Assembly: GCA_003952965.2 (NCBI GenBank)
Contig: CM025856.1
Coordinates: 17,939,011 to 18,003,010 of the forward strand
Source of the DNA: Morella rubra
Lineage: Eukaryota > Streptophyta > Magnoliopsida > Fagales > Myricaceae
Length of the DNA stretch: 64,000 nt
Direction of reading: 5' to 3'
Positions 34,581-44,337 of this stretch are shown here, piece by piece. How positions within the stretch are numbered: the stretch's first letter is position 1; each line of letters starts with the position of its first letter. Under the pieces are notes generated by a model, which ran no database searches, was not told the DNA's origin, and worked only from the letters and a program-made list of their open reading frames with translations. The translations under genes were made by a program, and so were the position numbers.

Positions 34581-35660
34581 GCATTTTTGTCTCTGAATAT
34601 AGGTAAGATCAGTTTGTTCTGCTTTTGTAAATTCTGAATCTATTCCTTTCATCATTGGGATTGTGGCCTTTTTTGCCCAGATGTATCAACTACCATGATC
34701 ATAAAGCCTGGGCGGGTGGTAGATTTTTTAATTGCAAACCAGAATGTAAGGGATCCCTTTTCGCTTGATTGGTCCAAGGTAATTAAATTGACTTCTCCAT
34801 ATGATTCATTTATTTTGCCACTTGCATCTTCTTGTAACTCGACTGGTTGATGAATAGTAGTTTTTTGAGTAATTTCTATGCTTGCATGTCTAGATTTACG
34901 CTGAAGCAGAGAAATGCAAATAATTTGGATGGTGAAGATGAGGTGAAAGTGACTGTTTATGATTATTTTGTTAAACATCATCATATAGAATTGAGTTATT
35001 CTGGGGATCTACCATGTATCAATGTCGGGAAGCCAAAGCGCCCAACTTATTTTCCTCTTGAGGTGAATTATGGTTATATTTTATAACCAAGTTTTAAACA
35101 TATGACTAGTGGATTTTATCTGAGGTTGTTTGTTTCACTTTATTTTTTTAGCTGTGTTCACTGGTGTCGTTGCAACGATACACAAAAGCCCTATCTACCC
35201 TTCAAAGATCTTCACTTGTGGAAAAATTGAGGCAAAAGCCGAATGAGAGGATGAAGATTTTGTCTGATGTAGGTGTCTTTGCTCAATGTAAAATGATGAT
35301 GTTCTTAGTGTCAAAATTTATTGTTTTCTAAGTTTGTAGTTCTCTGCTGCAGGCTTTGAAAAGCATCAATTATGGCTCTGAACCTACGCTACATTCATGT
35401 GGCATTTCAATTAATACAAACTTCACTCAAGTGGAAGGTCGTGTTCTACCAGCACCTAGGGTATTTCTCTTATTGGTCATCGAGCGGTTTTGTGTAGATG
35501 TAACCCCCTGGGTTTGTTCTGAGTACTATTCCTACACTGGAATGGTGAAATTTGCTCTCAGACTAATTTTTCTCTTTTGTTTTCTCAATAGTTGAAAGTG
35601 GGAAATGGGGAGGATTTCTTTCCTACAAATGGGAGATGGAATTTTAATTCATTGATTGGG
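34549..35660 (+). pseudogene. AGO4-like fragment: Captured ARGONAUTE4-clade gene segment (PAZ and linker exons with introns)
   Basis: Exon pieces in order: about 34549-34602 (ends LSLNI), 34681-34778 (VSTTMIIKPGRVVDFLIANQ, then NVRDPFSLDWSK), 34894-35062 (FTLKQRNANN; TVYDYFVKHHHIELSYSGDL; PCINVGKPKRPTYFPLE), 35152-35268 (LCSLVSLQRYTKALSTLQRS), 35353-35460 (CGISINTNFTQVEGRVLPAP) and 35592-about 35654 (LKVGNGEDFFPTNGRWNF). GT/AG borders and phases fit between neighbouring exons. AGO4/9-type Argonautes bind 24-nt siRNAs and guide RNA-directed DNA methylation; this part is the PAZ domain and following linker. MID and PIWI are absent. The exon that should follow ...DWSK is missing, leaving a phase break at 34894. 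Retained introns show DNA-level capture by the CACTA element. Protein similarity is very high for a relic. Confidence 0.93.
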
Positions 35661-35735
35661 TTAAGATACATATTAAGATTTCTGCATTAGGATGTGAGAT
35701 TTAATTCATTGATTGGGTTAGATTTTTTAATTGCA
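35640..35735 (+). repeat. Scrambled microduplication at the AGO segment's 3' edge
   Basis: TTTAATTCATTGATTGGGTTA occurs at about 35642 and again at about 35700. The second is directly followed by AGATTTTTTAATTGCAAACC, a copy of part of the AGO exon at 34715-34735. This looks like a template-switch or repair join formed during capture. Confidence 0.8.
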
Positions 35736-35852
35736 AACCAGACTGTTATTAATTTGATTTTAAGTGTGTACTAAACTCTTGTGTTTGTATCTATTTATTT
35801 TTATCTTTGTTCATGTCATTATTGTTTGTTAATTTTCTAATGTTGCAATGCA

Positions 35853-35935
35853 GATAATGTTGATGGTGAGGGTGCTGGTGCTAGTGATGATGGTGCTGAT
35901 AGTGCTGGTGCAGATGCTGGAGTTGCTAAGGATTA
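35853..35935 (+). pseudogene. Short acidic 3' exon in CACTA-B
   Basis: After a T-rich intron-like tract ending TTGCAATGCAG, an exon reads NVDGEGAGASDDGADSAGAD and ends AGVAKD before a TAA at 35934. A U-rich downstream region with AATAA-like words follows to about 36110. It could be the tail of the element's own protein or of a second captured gene; I do not recognise it. Splicing to the AGO exons would make a chimeric transcript, but the joined frame was not established. Confidence 0.4.
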
Positions 35936-36159
35936 AAATTATAGTTATTTGTTGTTAAATGTCATTACTTGTTAGTTTTTAGAATAATGAGAAATTTTTA
36001 AACTTTTTTGTGTTTGTTACAAAACTTGTAAGACGTGGTTATTTAGTCAATGATGAAATATATTTTGTTTTAATATACTTTTCTCTTTTTGCATCAATCA
36101 ATTAAAATCTGTAATAAAAATTGTATTACAAGAAAATATAAAAAAAAAACACAGGTTTT

Positions 36160-36576
36160 TACACATATATCTATTGCAGCGTTTTTAAAATTGATAATAG
36201 TAGCGTTCTTTAAAAAAAAAAAAAAAAAAACATGTTGACACAGAGCTTTAGTGGCGGTTCACAAAACGCTGCTAAAACTATATAGCAGCGTTTTTAAAAT
36301 TGGATTTAGCAAACGCCGCAATAGAGTAGTTTATAGCGGTGTTTTACAAACGCTGCTAAAGACTTGTAAAAAAATTGCACTTTGGGTCTATAGCGGTGGT
36401 CACAAACGCCGCTTTAGACCTCGGTCTTCACCAGCGGTCACTAAAACCACCGCTATAGGCTATAGCGACGGTACAATAGTAGTGGTCGTGACCGCCGCTA
36501 TAGCCTATAGTGGTAGTTTTGGCACCTTTAGCAGCGGTTTCTGATCGCTGCCAAAGGTTGGTTTTTTTTTGTAGTG
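36160..36576. repeat. CACTA-B right subterminal hairpin array
   Basis: Runs of paired words such as TAGCGGTGTTTTAC with AAACGCTGCTA (36335-36360), TAGCGGTGGTCAC with AAACGCCGCTTTA (36392-36417) and CCAGCGGTCACTA with AACCACCGCTATA (36431-36458), ending with the terminal TTTTTTTTGTAGTG. It mirrors the left array. Confidence 0.8.
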
Positions 36577-37330
36577 GATCTAAAGAGGTTGTGCTGTGAT
36601 TCTCAGATGCTTGGCTCTAGCCACAATCTCAGAGATTACCTTAGTGGACAAGCTTCGAGGCATTCCATTAAATTTATTACGTGGTCAATGCATTATAGAG
36701 GGTGTTTGTTTCCCAACAATTCGGCACCTCAACATTTCGGCCCTTATTAAAAAATTATAAAATAATATTTTTTTCTCCATCAATTAATTCGTTTTCATTA
36801 TAATATTCACTCAAATCTTCTCTCTCTTCACTTTTTTACCAACTCCCACAAAATATCTTTACTTTTTCACCATTTCTACCACCCCAAAATTTTCACAAAC
36901 AAACACCACCTATAAATCGGAGAGTGGCGTGATGCACTAGGTGAAGAAGCTATACAGAATGGATCCGTCAAGTTCTGAGTATCCTTTATAAAAACGAAAA
37001 ATCGGGACCTCTTGCGTCCTTCCTTCCAATTTGGACAACCAGAGCTGTGAAGCCTAGAGGAGGGCCTATGAGTCCCTTGCTTCCAAATACCTTATAAAAT
37101 TCGATGTCAAGATATATCCCGACATAACTGCCTAAATGAATTGCGACTTAATTTGGATTTTTTTTAAAGACCATTAAAAGTGCATTAATCCAACATAAGC
37201 AAGAAATTTCTGAGGGAAAAAAACAATGACTTGCTTCCAATTCTTCTCGACGTTCCCTATAGTCATGAATTTCAGACTAGACAAGAAACTTCTAGAGAAA
37301 AAAATAAATAAATAAAAAGAAAGAAGAAAA
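36577..37330. other. Duplicated GST-A upstream region (promoter DNA of GST-F)
   Basis: Matches 17380-17630 and 18210-18540 with about 600 bases missing between. It holds the MITE at 36698. No gene is seen. Confidence 0.7.
36698..36910. mobile_element. MITE in the duplicated GST promoter
   Basis: 213 bp with inverted ends GAGGGTGTTTGTTT and (minus strand) GGTGGTGTTTGTTT, flanked on both sides by TATA (36694-36697 and 36911-36914). The paralogous site near 17511 is uninterrupted (CATTATAAATCGG), proving insertion. The ends resemble PIF/Harbinger-type MITEs; the superfamily is uncertain. Confidence 0.85.
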
Positions 37331-38390
37331 ATAAAAAGATGATTGAAAGCCTTTGGATGGCAATCCATATCAAAGTAAACATCATAGCACTGGATTATTA
37401 ATGTAGAACACCGACCGACCTTAGTCGGGCTTATATTATCTAGGCCCAGACCGAGCCTGTCCCGAGTTGGGCCAGCCAAAGTTGGTCAGTCTAGATTGAT
37501 TTTCGGGTTCAATTTGTACAACCCTACTTTAAACTACCATATTTGATACAGTACAATCTCTAATTATAAATATTAATTACTAATTTATATTTTCTATCAA
37601 CTTTTTCTGTCAAATTAGAGAAAAATTGGCTGCGCATGACACTTCAAATTTTTTATAGTTGGAATGGTGACAGTGCCCCTTACCAATTTTGTATATATTT
37701 ATATCTGACCAAAGACATCTTATCAATTTATTAAACTATTTAGAGTCATTATAGAAATTTCTATTCAAAAAAACCCACGTATCACGTACTTAAGTGAGTA
37801 ACCATCTAATTAACCTATGCGGCCGTGGTGTATGTTGAGCTATTAGTCATCAACAATTGCCTGTCAAACTTGACTAATTAGCGACGATAATTCGAGCCGA
37901 CCCTATAGTGCTCCTTTTTTTCTCCCGATCTTCAACTATCCGAAGTTCATATTTTCTTATACAATGAGTAGTCACTGCTAAAGTCTATAGACTAAACTGC
38001 AGCACTGGTGGAGACAAGGGACGGCAGGGGCCACAGTCCCGTCAAAAGTTTTAGAAAATTCGTTTTCAAGGCTAGAAAAACCTATCTCACCCCCCTATTT
38101 ACACCTCCTAATACTATTCCTGTTAAATTTGACTAATTGGTGACAATAAATCGAGCGGACCCTACAATCGTTTCTTTTTTTTTTATCAACTATTTGGTAT
38201 TTTCTTATACAAGGATTAGTCGCCCTTATAGTCTATAGAGTTGGCTGGTCAATTGGAGTGATGCTTTTTGTGTCGGATTTGGGTCCACCTAATATCTAAA
38301 TTTTGGTCTGATCTGGACCTGATTTGGCCCGAAAAACCTCCGACCTACTGTTTACCGAGAAACCAAAGTAACATTCATAAGTCCCAAACA
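37330..38390. other. Intergenic DNA; from 37840 it duplicates 44510-45240
   Basis: No gene. From about 37840 (AGTCATCAACAATTGCCTGTCAA) it aligns with 44510 onward, marking the left edge of the GST-C/GST-D duplication unit. Confidence 0.6.
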
Positions 38391-38489
38391 CTTCTTGTAT
38401 GGGATTTCGTTAATGAAATTTTGGGAGTTTTAAATATTTTCGTGTATGAGAATTGTGAAAAAATAAAGAGAGCTATGATTTTCGCCCTC

Positions 38490-38985
38490 GTCCGAAAATG
38501 CCTTCTTTGGTCACCCATTCTCCCCATAATAATCGTGGATGGCATGAACTTTTTTTCTTTATGTCGAGTATTGGATGGGAGCATTTTCCCGGGGAGTCTT
38601 CTCGTTCTTCTTCCTTGTGTTGGAACTTTGGTTCTGTTCTTGAATCTTACAAGAAAGATATTCCAAATCTTGATCCTCTGGAAGAGGGTCGAGTGAATAC
38701 CCTTTTTGAAGGTGGGCCTGTTGACTGGGATGTTCTCCTTTGCAAGGAGAATGTTGAGGAATATCTTGGTTACTCCTGCCTCGACTTTTCCAAGGTGGTG
38801 AGTCCTCCTCCTAGGACTAGGAGGGATTCTTGTCCTAGTCTCTCTTTGGGTGGTGGTTCCTCTAAACGACGACCTTCTCGTGAGGCTGAAGGTTCTTTAA
38901 GCCATTCTGGTTTCAAACGGAGGAGGATGCCTTCCTCTGTTCCTTCTGATATTTATCTTGTAAAAAAAAAAAAAATAGATAAAAG
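38490..38985 (+). pseudogene. Fragment of a gypsy-type transposon protein (Transposase_28-like)
   Basis: An open stretch reads KMPSLVTHSPHNNRGWHELF, then FFMSSIGWEHFPGESSRSSS and later GGPVDWDVLLCKENVEEYLG, ending in a basic, serine-rich tail before a lysine-rich run at about 38960. The W-x-x-x-FFF-x8-FP spacing resembles the 'putative gypsy-type transposon' domain found in plant retroelement gag-like proteins. It lies in DNA absent from the GST-D unit, so it came with an insertion. No start codon or element ends were identified. The assignment is tentative. Confidence 0.45.
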
Positions 38986-39263
38986 AGAGAAATATTATTT
39001 TATATATTATTTATGAGGCTAACTTTGACAGCCAAACAACATAATAATGCTTTGGGCCAATTCTAAATGGTCATATATAGCAGTGATTTATTAACGGAGA
39101 CAGGCATAGACCAGACCCCAAGCAGAGTCATGGCGCCGTGACGGACAAAATCCGATGAACTTACAAAACGCACGAGGGAAAAGAAAACATAAGAAAAGAC
39201 GACAACACTGGATTATTATGGCAGTAGATTTTCAGCAACAGTGAGTGGCCCGTGTAGGTTCAT

Positions 39264-40110
39264 CTATTTGGAAGTGCCAGCTCCAAAGCGGTTTCGAAGA
39301 TAAGCAATCAGTTTGTCTCTGGGAGGTAGGCTTTCCTTGATAACGCTGTGGCTCACGAACTCATTAGCCCATCTGCGAAGTTTGGGAAATTTCTCTTTTG
39401 GCATTATCTCTTTCCCTGAAGCTTCTTCAAAAACTCCAAACCAAAAAGCTATGGCATTACCTACAATGTCTACAATCCAATTTCCTCTCCTCCAAAAAAC
39501 CTCTTCTTATTGAGCTCATCCTCCAAAAACTGTAATTGTTCATTGACTTCTTCTATTGTCTTCTCACGCTCTTTCTGATCAGCACCCCAACAAGCTCTAA
39601 ATGCTGCATGCAAGCACTGTAAAAAGAAAAAAAGAAGACTCAAATTCGAATTTAAGCTGAAAATTTTCTCAAATTTATCATATAATATAGTGTGTCCAAT
39701 AAAATGGACGGAAATAGATAGATAATTTGAAACACCACCTAGATTTTCATTTTAGATGATTTAGGACAAGCATTAGGAAATAAAGAAAAATAAATTACCT
39801 TTTCGTCAATGAGCTTGGCCCAGAAACGTGCGACGGCCTTTTCATGAGGATCTTTGGGTAATATGGAATAGCCCTGCCAGGTCTCATCGATGTATTCAAG
39901 GATGACCTGAGACTCTGCTATAGATTTCCCATTGTGTACGAACACGGGAATCTTCTTGTGAACGGGATTGTATTGGAGAAGGGCAGGACTCTTGTTGGTT
40001 AGGTCTTCCTCAACATACTTATACTGAACTCCTTTCAGTTTCAAAGCTAACTCTATTCTGCGACTAAAAGGGCTCGCCCACATGCCAAACAACAATACTT
40101 CTTCGGCCAT
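39264..40110 (-). pseudogene. Tau-class GST-C, single-base deletion in exon 2
   Basis: Exon 1 (40110 down to 39799, 104 codons) begins [20 protein letters not shown], with catalytic Ser13, Lys40, the [10 protein letters not shown] turn and Glu66-Ser67; it ends FWAKLIDEK at a proper GT donor. The intron is 182 bp. Exon 2 starts at 39616 (CLHAAFRACWGADQKERE) and is collinear with GST-D, but one base is missing between 39473 and 39474, in the codon before VDIVGN. This creates an immediate TAG. Beyond it the old frame continues to [20 protein letters not shown] and ends GTSK at 39264. Everything else is intact, so it is either a very young pseudogene or carries a sequence error. TATA box at 40192. 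Confidence 0.88.
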
Positions 40111-40191
40111 TACTAACTTTGTGCTGTGGTTCTTTAAACAGGTTGTGTTGTGAATTTTTTAGATGCTTGGCTCTTCTGGGTTTGATGCCCT

Positions 40192-40199
40192 TTTATAGA
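40192..40199 (-). promoter_or_regulatory. TATA box of GST-C
   Basis: Minus-strand CTCTATAAAAGGGC about 85 bases upstream of the start codon. The same sequence stands at the same distance in GST-D. Confidence 0.7.
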
Positions 40200-40202
40200 G
40201 CT

Positions 40203-40560
40203 GCGATCTCAGAGGTTACTTGGTCGAGAAGCCTCGATCCCTGTTGACTCGTCAATAAATTGGAAATGGGGGGTGGGCGGCTGTTGCACTATAGACTCGG
40301 AGAGGAAGAATCAAGATCCGTCAACTGCTACTTATCTTTCATAAAGGAAAAACTCTTTCTTGCGTACGTGCTTACCTCAGCACGTAATATACTGCAAAAA
40401 GACACTGCTGCTTACCGTCTATAGAGGCAAAATCGGAATGCTCTACGCTGCGGAGCAAGACATTTTATGCTTCGACTATTCAACCTTTTGAACTATAAGT
40501 GGGAACGGGGCGAAAACTAGAAGAAATCAAATTGGTTGCTTCTCCAGGTTTTAGAAAAGA
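40203..40560. other. GST-C distal promoter region
   Basis: Contains one copy of the sequence CTTATCTTTCATAAAGGAAA through CTTACCTCAGCACG (about 40330-40390) that is tandemly repeated and inverted upstream of GST-D. No gene. Confidence 0.6.
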
Positions 40561-40566
40561 TACATA

Positions 40567-42041
40567 TTTACCGTCTCGTCGATGAATTAGGCCCTGCAGA
40601 AACGCGCCAACGTGGCTCTCTTACGGGTTCTTTGGGCAGTAGCGGGTAATCTTGCCAGTCTCATCAATGTATTCAAGAAGGATGTAATAAATGAGTTGAG
40701 TTAGTTATGCTATTTGTTGGGCTGTTAGAAGCTTAACTGTCAGTTACAATTCTTTAGTTCAGTTTAGCTGTTGAGTTGGGCTGAGAATCACAAGAGCTAC
40801 TTAGAATGGTTATAAAGCCTATGTGACAATTGTAGATATCATCGAGGAAATATATCTCAAAAAAGTTCATTCTTTGGAGTGTGGCTACTCGAATAAGCCA
40901 ATACATTTGTTTTATTTAAATTTCTATTAGTTTACATCAAATTCTTGAAAGATTTGTAACAAGTGGTATCCGAGCAACAATCCTACAATGGATTTACTTG
41001 CACAGTACACTGAGCTCCTCAAAGAAATGTAGGAAATCACTAAGGATCTTGAAAGAGGCAACAAACATATGCAAGAACAATTCAAAGATCTAGAAAGAGG
41101 TGATAAATAGATACAGGAAGAATTCAATATCTTTGTTGAAAATACTTGAAGAGGAGCCTGATAAGTTAGAAGAATGCAGATAATTTTGAGCAGTCAAAGG
41201 AAGAAGATATTATAGCAAACAAAGAAGTAAAAGTTCTTGAAGAAACTTGTGTGATCGAAAATCTGGTGCAATCATTCTTCGACATAAAGAAAGAAGCTCT
41301 TGGTCCTGGACCTTTGCAATCCGTTATTGGACTCCTTATTTCCTGCTATTCTAAATGTTACGTGTTTCCTATATGTCCTTTTGTTCAATCTTCTTATAAT
41401 AAGATTGTTCGCAATTATCTAGTACATGAAGGAATGAAGGATAAAAAGAGGAAGGATTGAACTAGGAGGGTAAAAAAAGAAAAGAAAGAAAGAGAGTATA
41501 TTCAGGTGTTTGTTAAAACTAACCTGAATTTGTATTGTGTTTGTTTCTTGAGAAAATGGTAAAGAAAGTACAAAAATGATTTATTCGAGTAAGCCAAACT
41601 CCAAACTCCAAAACCTTCAAACTAAACAAATTCTACCCTTTTCTTCTTTGATGAATCTCAATCCTTCGCTTCACTTTTTTTTTGCCCTTTTACGCAGAAC
41701 TAACAACTAACTTCATATTTACTTTGGCTTCTCCAACTAACAGGTAGAGCCCACACAGTTACAATCCATTCTAATTCAGCCCATTAACTAAACTACAGTT
41801 CACACGTAACAAATGACAAGAGACACGCGGCGATCAACTTTCCATTGCGGACAAGCACTGAAGGCTGAAGCACATGAATAATCTTGTGAACGGGGTTGTA
41901 TTTGAAAAGAGAAAGACTCTTGTTCGCTAAATCTACTTCAAAAAATATTTACTGGACTCCTCTAAATTTCAGAGCCATCTCTATTCTGAGACAAAAACTA
42001 GGGCTTCCCCACCCGCCAAACAACATGACTTCTTCGGCCAT
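40567..42041 (-). pseudogene. GST-G, exon 1 remnant split by an LTR composite
   Basis: The 5' part of exon 1 lies at 42041-41830 (start MAEEVMLFGG) with indels in the SPF...ALK and KYVEEDL regions. The 3' part lies at 40682-40567 (EYIDETGKITRYCPKNP-like, ending at FIDE with a GT donor). An 1129-bp insertion separates them. No exon 2 was found to the left, where GST-C's promoter lies instead, so this is a partial gene copy. Confidence 0.8.
40683..41811 (+). mobile_element. LTR-retroelement composite with LTRs in opposite orientation
   Basis: The left LTR is 40683-40961 (TGTAATAAATGAG...TTGTAACA), followed by the primer site TGGTATCCGAGC (40964-40975). A gag-like start at 40988 (MDLLAQYTELLKEM) stops after 14 codons; helical fragments (KDLERGNKHMQEQFKDLERG) follow. 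The right side carries a related LTR in reverse: it ends GTAACA at 41811 in a TGTTACGTGTGAACTG start on the minus strand, and the shared word TTTGGAGT(G/T)TGGC(T)TACTCGAATAA is at 40873 (plus) and 41605 (minus), about 190-206 bases from each outer end. Target duplication is unclear. Confidence 0.65.
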
Positions 42042-42093
42042 TGCTATGGGTTGTGCTGTGATTTTTGAGTGGCTTGTTTCATCTGGGCTTGAT

Positions 42094-42615
42094 CAGGGCC
42101 GGCTCAAAGATAAAACAACTTAGGCAATAGCCTAAGGTCTCATCCTGAGTAAGGCCCAATGAAGAGCTAAAAAGAAAAAATTATTTTTATTGTGTTGTGG
42201 ATGATCAAAGAAATAAAAAAGACAACTGTGTTAAGAAAAAAAAAAGAATTGCAAGATACAATCTTTTCGTATTTTTTATATGAGTGGATTGTCTTTTTGC
42301 TCTTGAAGAATACGTTTTTCTTAAGCCTCTTAAATTTTTTCATATTTCTAAACTTTGATCAAAGAGAAAAATGTCGTATAAATTTCTTTAACCATGCAAG
42401 TTATGAAAATGCCTTATAAATTTTTTAATTGAGCAAGTTATGAGACTTTAATGTCATATATGAGAGCCCTATAAAAAATAATGAATAGGCCTTTCAATAT
42501 TTTATATTAAATTTAATAATTTTCAGATATTTTTAAATATTATATATTAAAATTTATATAAAAAGCCTACTGATTTATATGGCCTTAGGCCTCTGTTCGG
42601 CTTGAGCCGGCCCTG
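42094..42615. mobile_element. Non-autonomous hAT element in the GST-G promoter
   Basis: Ends are CAGGGCCGGCTCAAA and (minus strand) CAGGGCCGGCTCAAG. Flanks are GGCTTGAT (42086-42093) and GACTTGAT (42616-42623), an 8-bp target duplication with one mismatch, at the site equivalent to GGTTTGATGCC in the GST-C promoter. Subterminal TTAGGCAATAGCCTAAGG is shared in style with the hAT at 22599-23400. The AT-rich core has no recognised coding. Confidence 0.9.
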
Positions 42616-42623
42616 GACTTGAT

Positions 42624-43244
42624 GCCTTTCTAAAGAACCAAGATTTGGTGGCTACTTGGTCGATAAGCCTCAATGCCTGCTATTAATATCTTTTACGTGG
42701 TTAATAAATTGTACGTCGGGGAGTGTGGGGACGGTTGCCATGATAGGCTTTGGGAAGAAACCACAGACTGGGTCCATCAATTGCTGATCCTGGCCATTTT
42801 ACGAAGTCTGGCGTTTCTTGCGTCCTCGCTTACGTCAGTACCTAAATGGAATATATAACGAGAATATGTTTTAAAACTGCAAAAAAAAAAAAAAAAAAGG
42901 AAAAAAAAGATTATTAAAGAAGGAAACATTCTCGAGACGTTGCAAATAGTGTTGGAATAGATCCGCGAGTGCAAATTATTTCAAATATTTTTTAGACAGC
43001 ACAAAAAAAAAAAAAAAAAAAAGCATTTGTTGGTGTATTGTGGCTACTAATTTGCCAACTTGTACTTGTGAAATCAATTTAAAAAAGATAACTATATAAT
43101 TCACACATAAATTATAAGTGTTGATACATTACACTTTAAACCAGAGCTGTATAGGACTCAGTAGAGGTCAGACAATACCGACCTTCCCCATGGTTGGGAG
43201 TGATTTGAGGCACACCCGACTGTACGGGTTGACTAACCAGTCGA
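42624..43244. other. Intergenic DNA
   Basis: The first part continues the GST-type promoter flank. Long A runs occur at 42882-42898 and 43001-43022. No gene is seen. Confidence 0.5.
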
Positions 43245-44337
43245 GATGGAATTCTATGGGGCTGGCCGGTTGGGCCAGGGGTTTAAAAGGATGAGCTTTT
43301 TTTAGCATTTTTTTGTTGTTGCTTTTTCCAGCAAAATCAATATGGATAAATTAGTACAATGGGCTTCTTTCATTAATTTAGGCCCAAAAAATTTTTAATT
43401 ATATACAAAAACTTAATATATTTTAATTAATAGGAAAAATATATTTTTCACGTAACTATCATAGATTTTACATTTTACATCTTAAACTACTAATTTTGAC
43501 ACATTGCACCCTCTAACTATCAATTTTTAATATTTGCACCCTTTATCAAATTTTTAGACTAAAATGACGATAATGTCCTTAACTCATTTTGCATATATCG
43601 AAGATATTATTGTCAATTATTAATTTTTCAAGGTATTATTATCAAATAGGGGGTGCAAAGTATTTTAAATTAGTAGTTGGAGTGTGAATGTGTCAAAGTG
43701 GGTAGTTAGGGTGCAAAGTGTACATTGGTAGTTTGAGGGTGTAATGTCTTAAAGATGGTAATTTGGAGTGCAATATGACACTACTCCGATGGAATTCTAT
43801 GGGGCTGGCCGGTTGGGCCAGGGGTTTAAAAGGATGAGCCTTTTTTAGCATTTTTTTGTTGTTGCTTTTTCCAGCAAAATCAATATGGATAAATTAGTAC
43901 AATGGGCTTCTTTCATTAATTTAGGCCCAAAAAATTTTTAATTATATACAAAAACTTAATATATTTTAATTAATAGGAAAAATATATTTTTCACCTGGTA
44001 ACTATCATAGATTTTACATTTTACATCTTAAACTACTAATTTTGACACATTGCACCCTCTAACTATCAATTTTTAATACTTTTGCACCCTTTATTTTTTT
44101 AGACTAAAATAACGATAATGCCCTTAACTCATTTTGCATATATCGAAGATATTATTGTCAATTTATTAATTTTTCAAGGGTATTATTGTCAAATAGAGGG
44201 TGCAAAGTGTTTAATATTAGTAGTTGGAGTGTGTAATGTGTCAAAGTGAGTAGTTTAGGGTGCAAAGTGTAACATTGGTAGTTTGAGGGTGTAATGTCTT
44301 AAAGATGGTAATTTGGAGTGCAATATGTCACTACTCC
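43245..44337. repeat. Tandem duplication of a ~543-bp block containing a MITE
   Basis: GATGGAATTCTATGGGGCTG at 43245 recurs at 43788, and the following ~540 bases match closely. Each block contains one half of an inverted-repeat sequence: ACTATCATAGATTTTACATT and TGCACCCT on one side, AGGGTGCAAAGTG and GGTAGTTTGAGGG on the other. Outer ends GGAAAAATATATTTTTCAC (near 43433) and GAAAAGTATATTTTTCCC (near 44396) are complementary, indicating a MITE-like unit that was internally duplicated. Confidence 0.8.

Larger units (their letters stand above)
25231..36576 (+). mobile_element. CACTA element B, carrying ARGONAUTE exons
   Basis: The left end is CACTAAAAAAAAAAACAGG and the right end, read on the minus strand, is CACTACAAAAAAAACC. 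TCT precedes the left end and follows the right end after two extra bases (GA), consistent with a 3-bp target duplication plus small end damage. Both subterminal regions are runs of TAGCGGCGGT-type words. No transposase is recognised, so it appears non-autonomous. Without the nested 7.15-kb chromovirus it is about 4.2 kb. It contains a GC/CT-rich leader-like block, an AGO4-clade gene segment and a short acidic 3' exon. It sits in the promoter of GST-F. Confidence 0.88.
37840..40440. repeat. GST-C duplication unit
   Basis: Collinear with about 44510-46960: downstream flank, GST gene and promoter all match. An insertion of about 650 bases (38392-39048) is unique to this copy. Confidence 0.85.
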
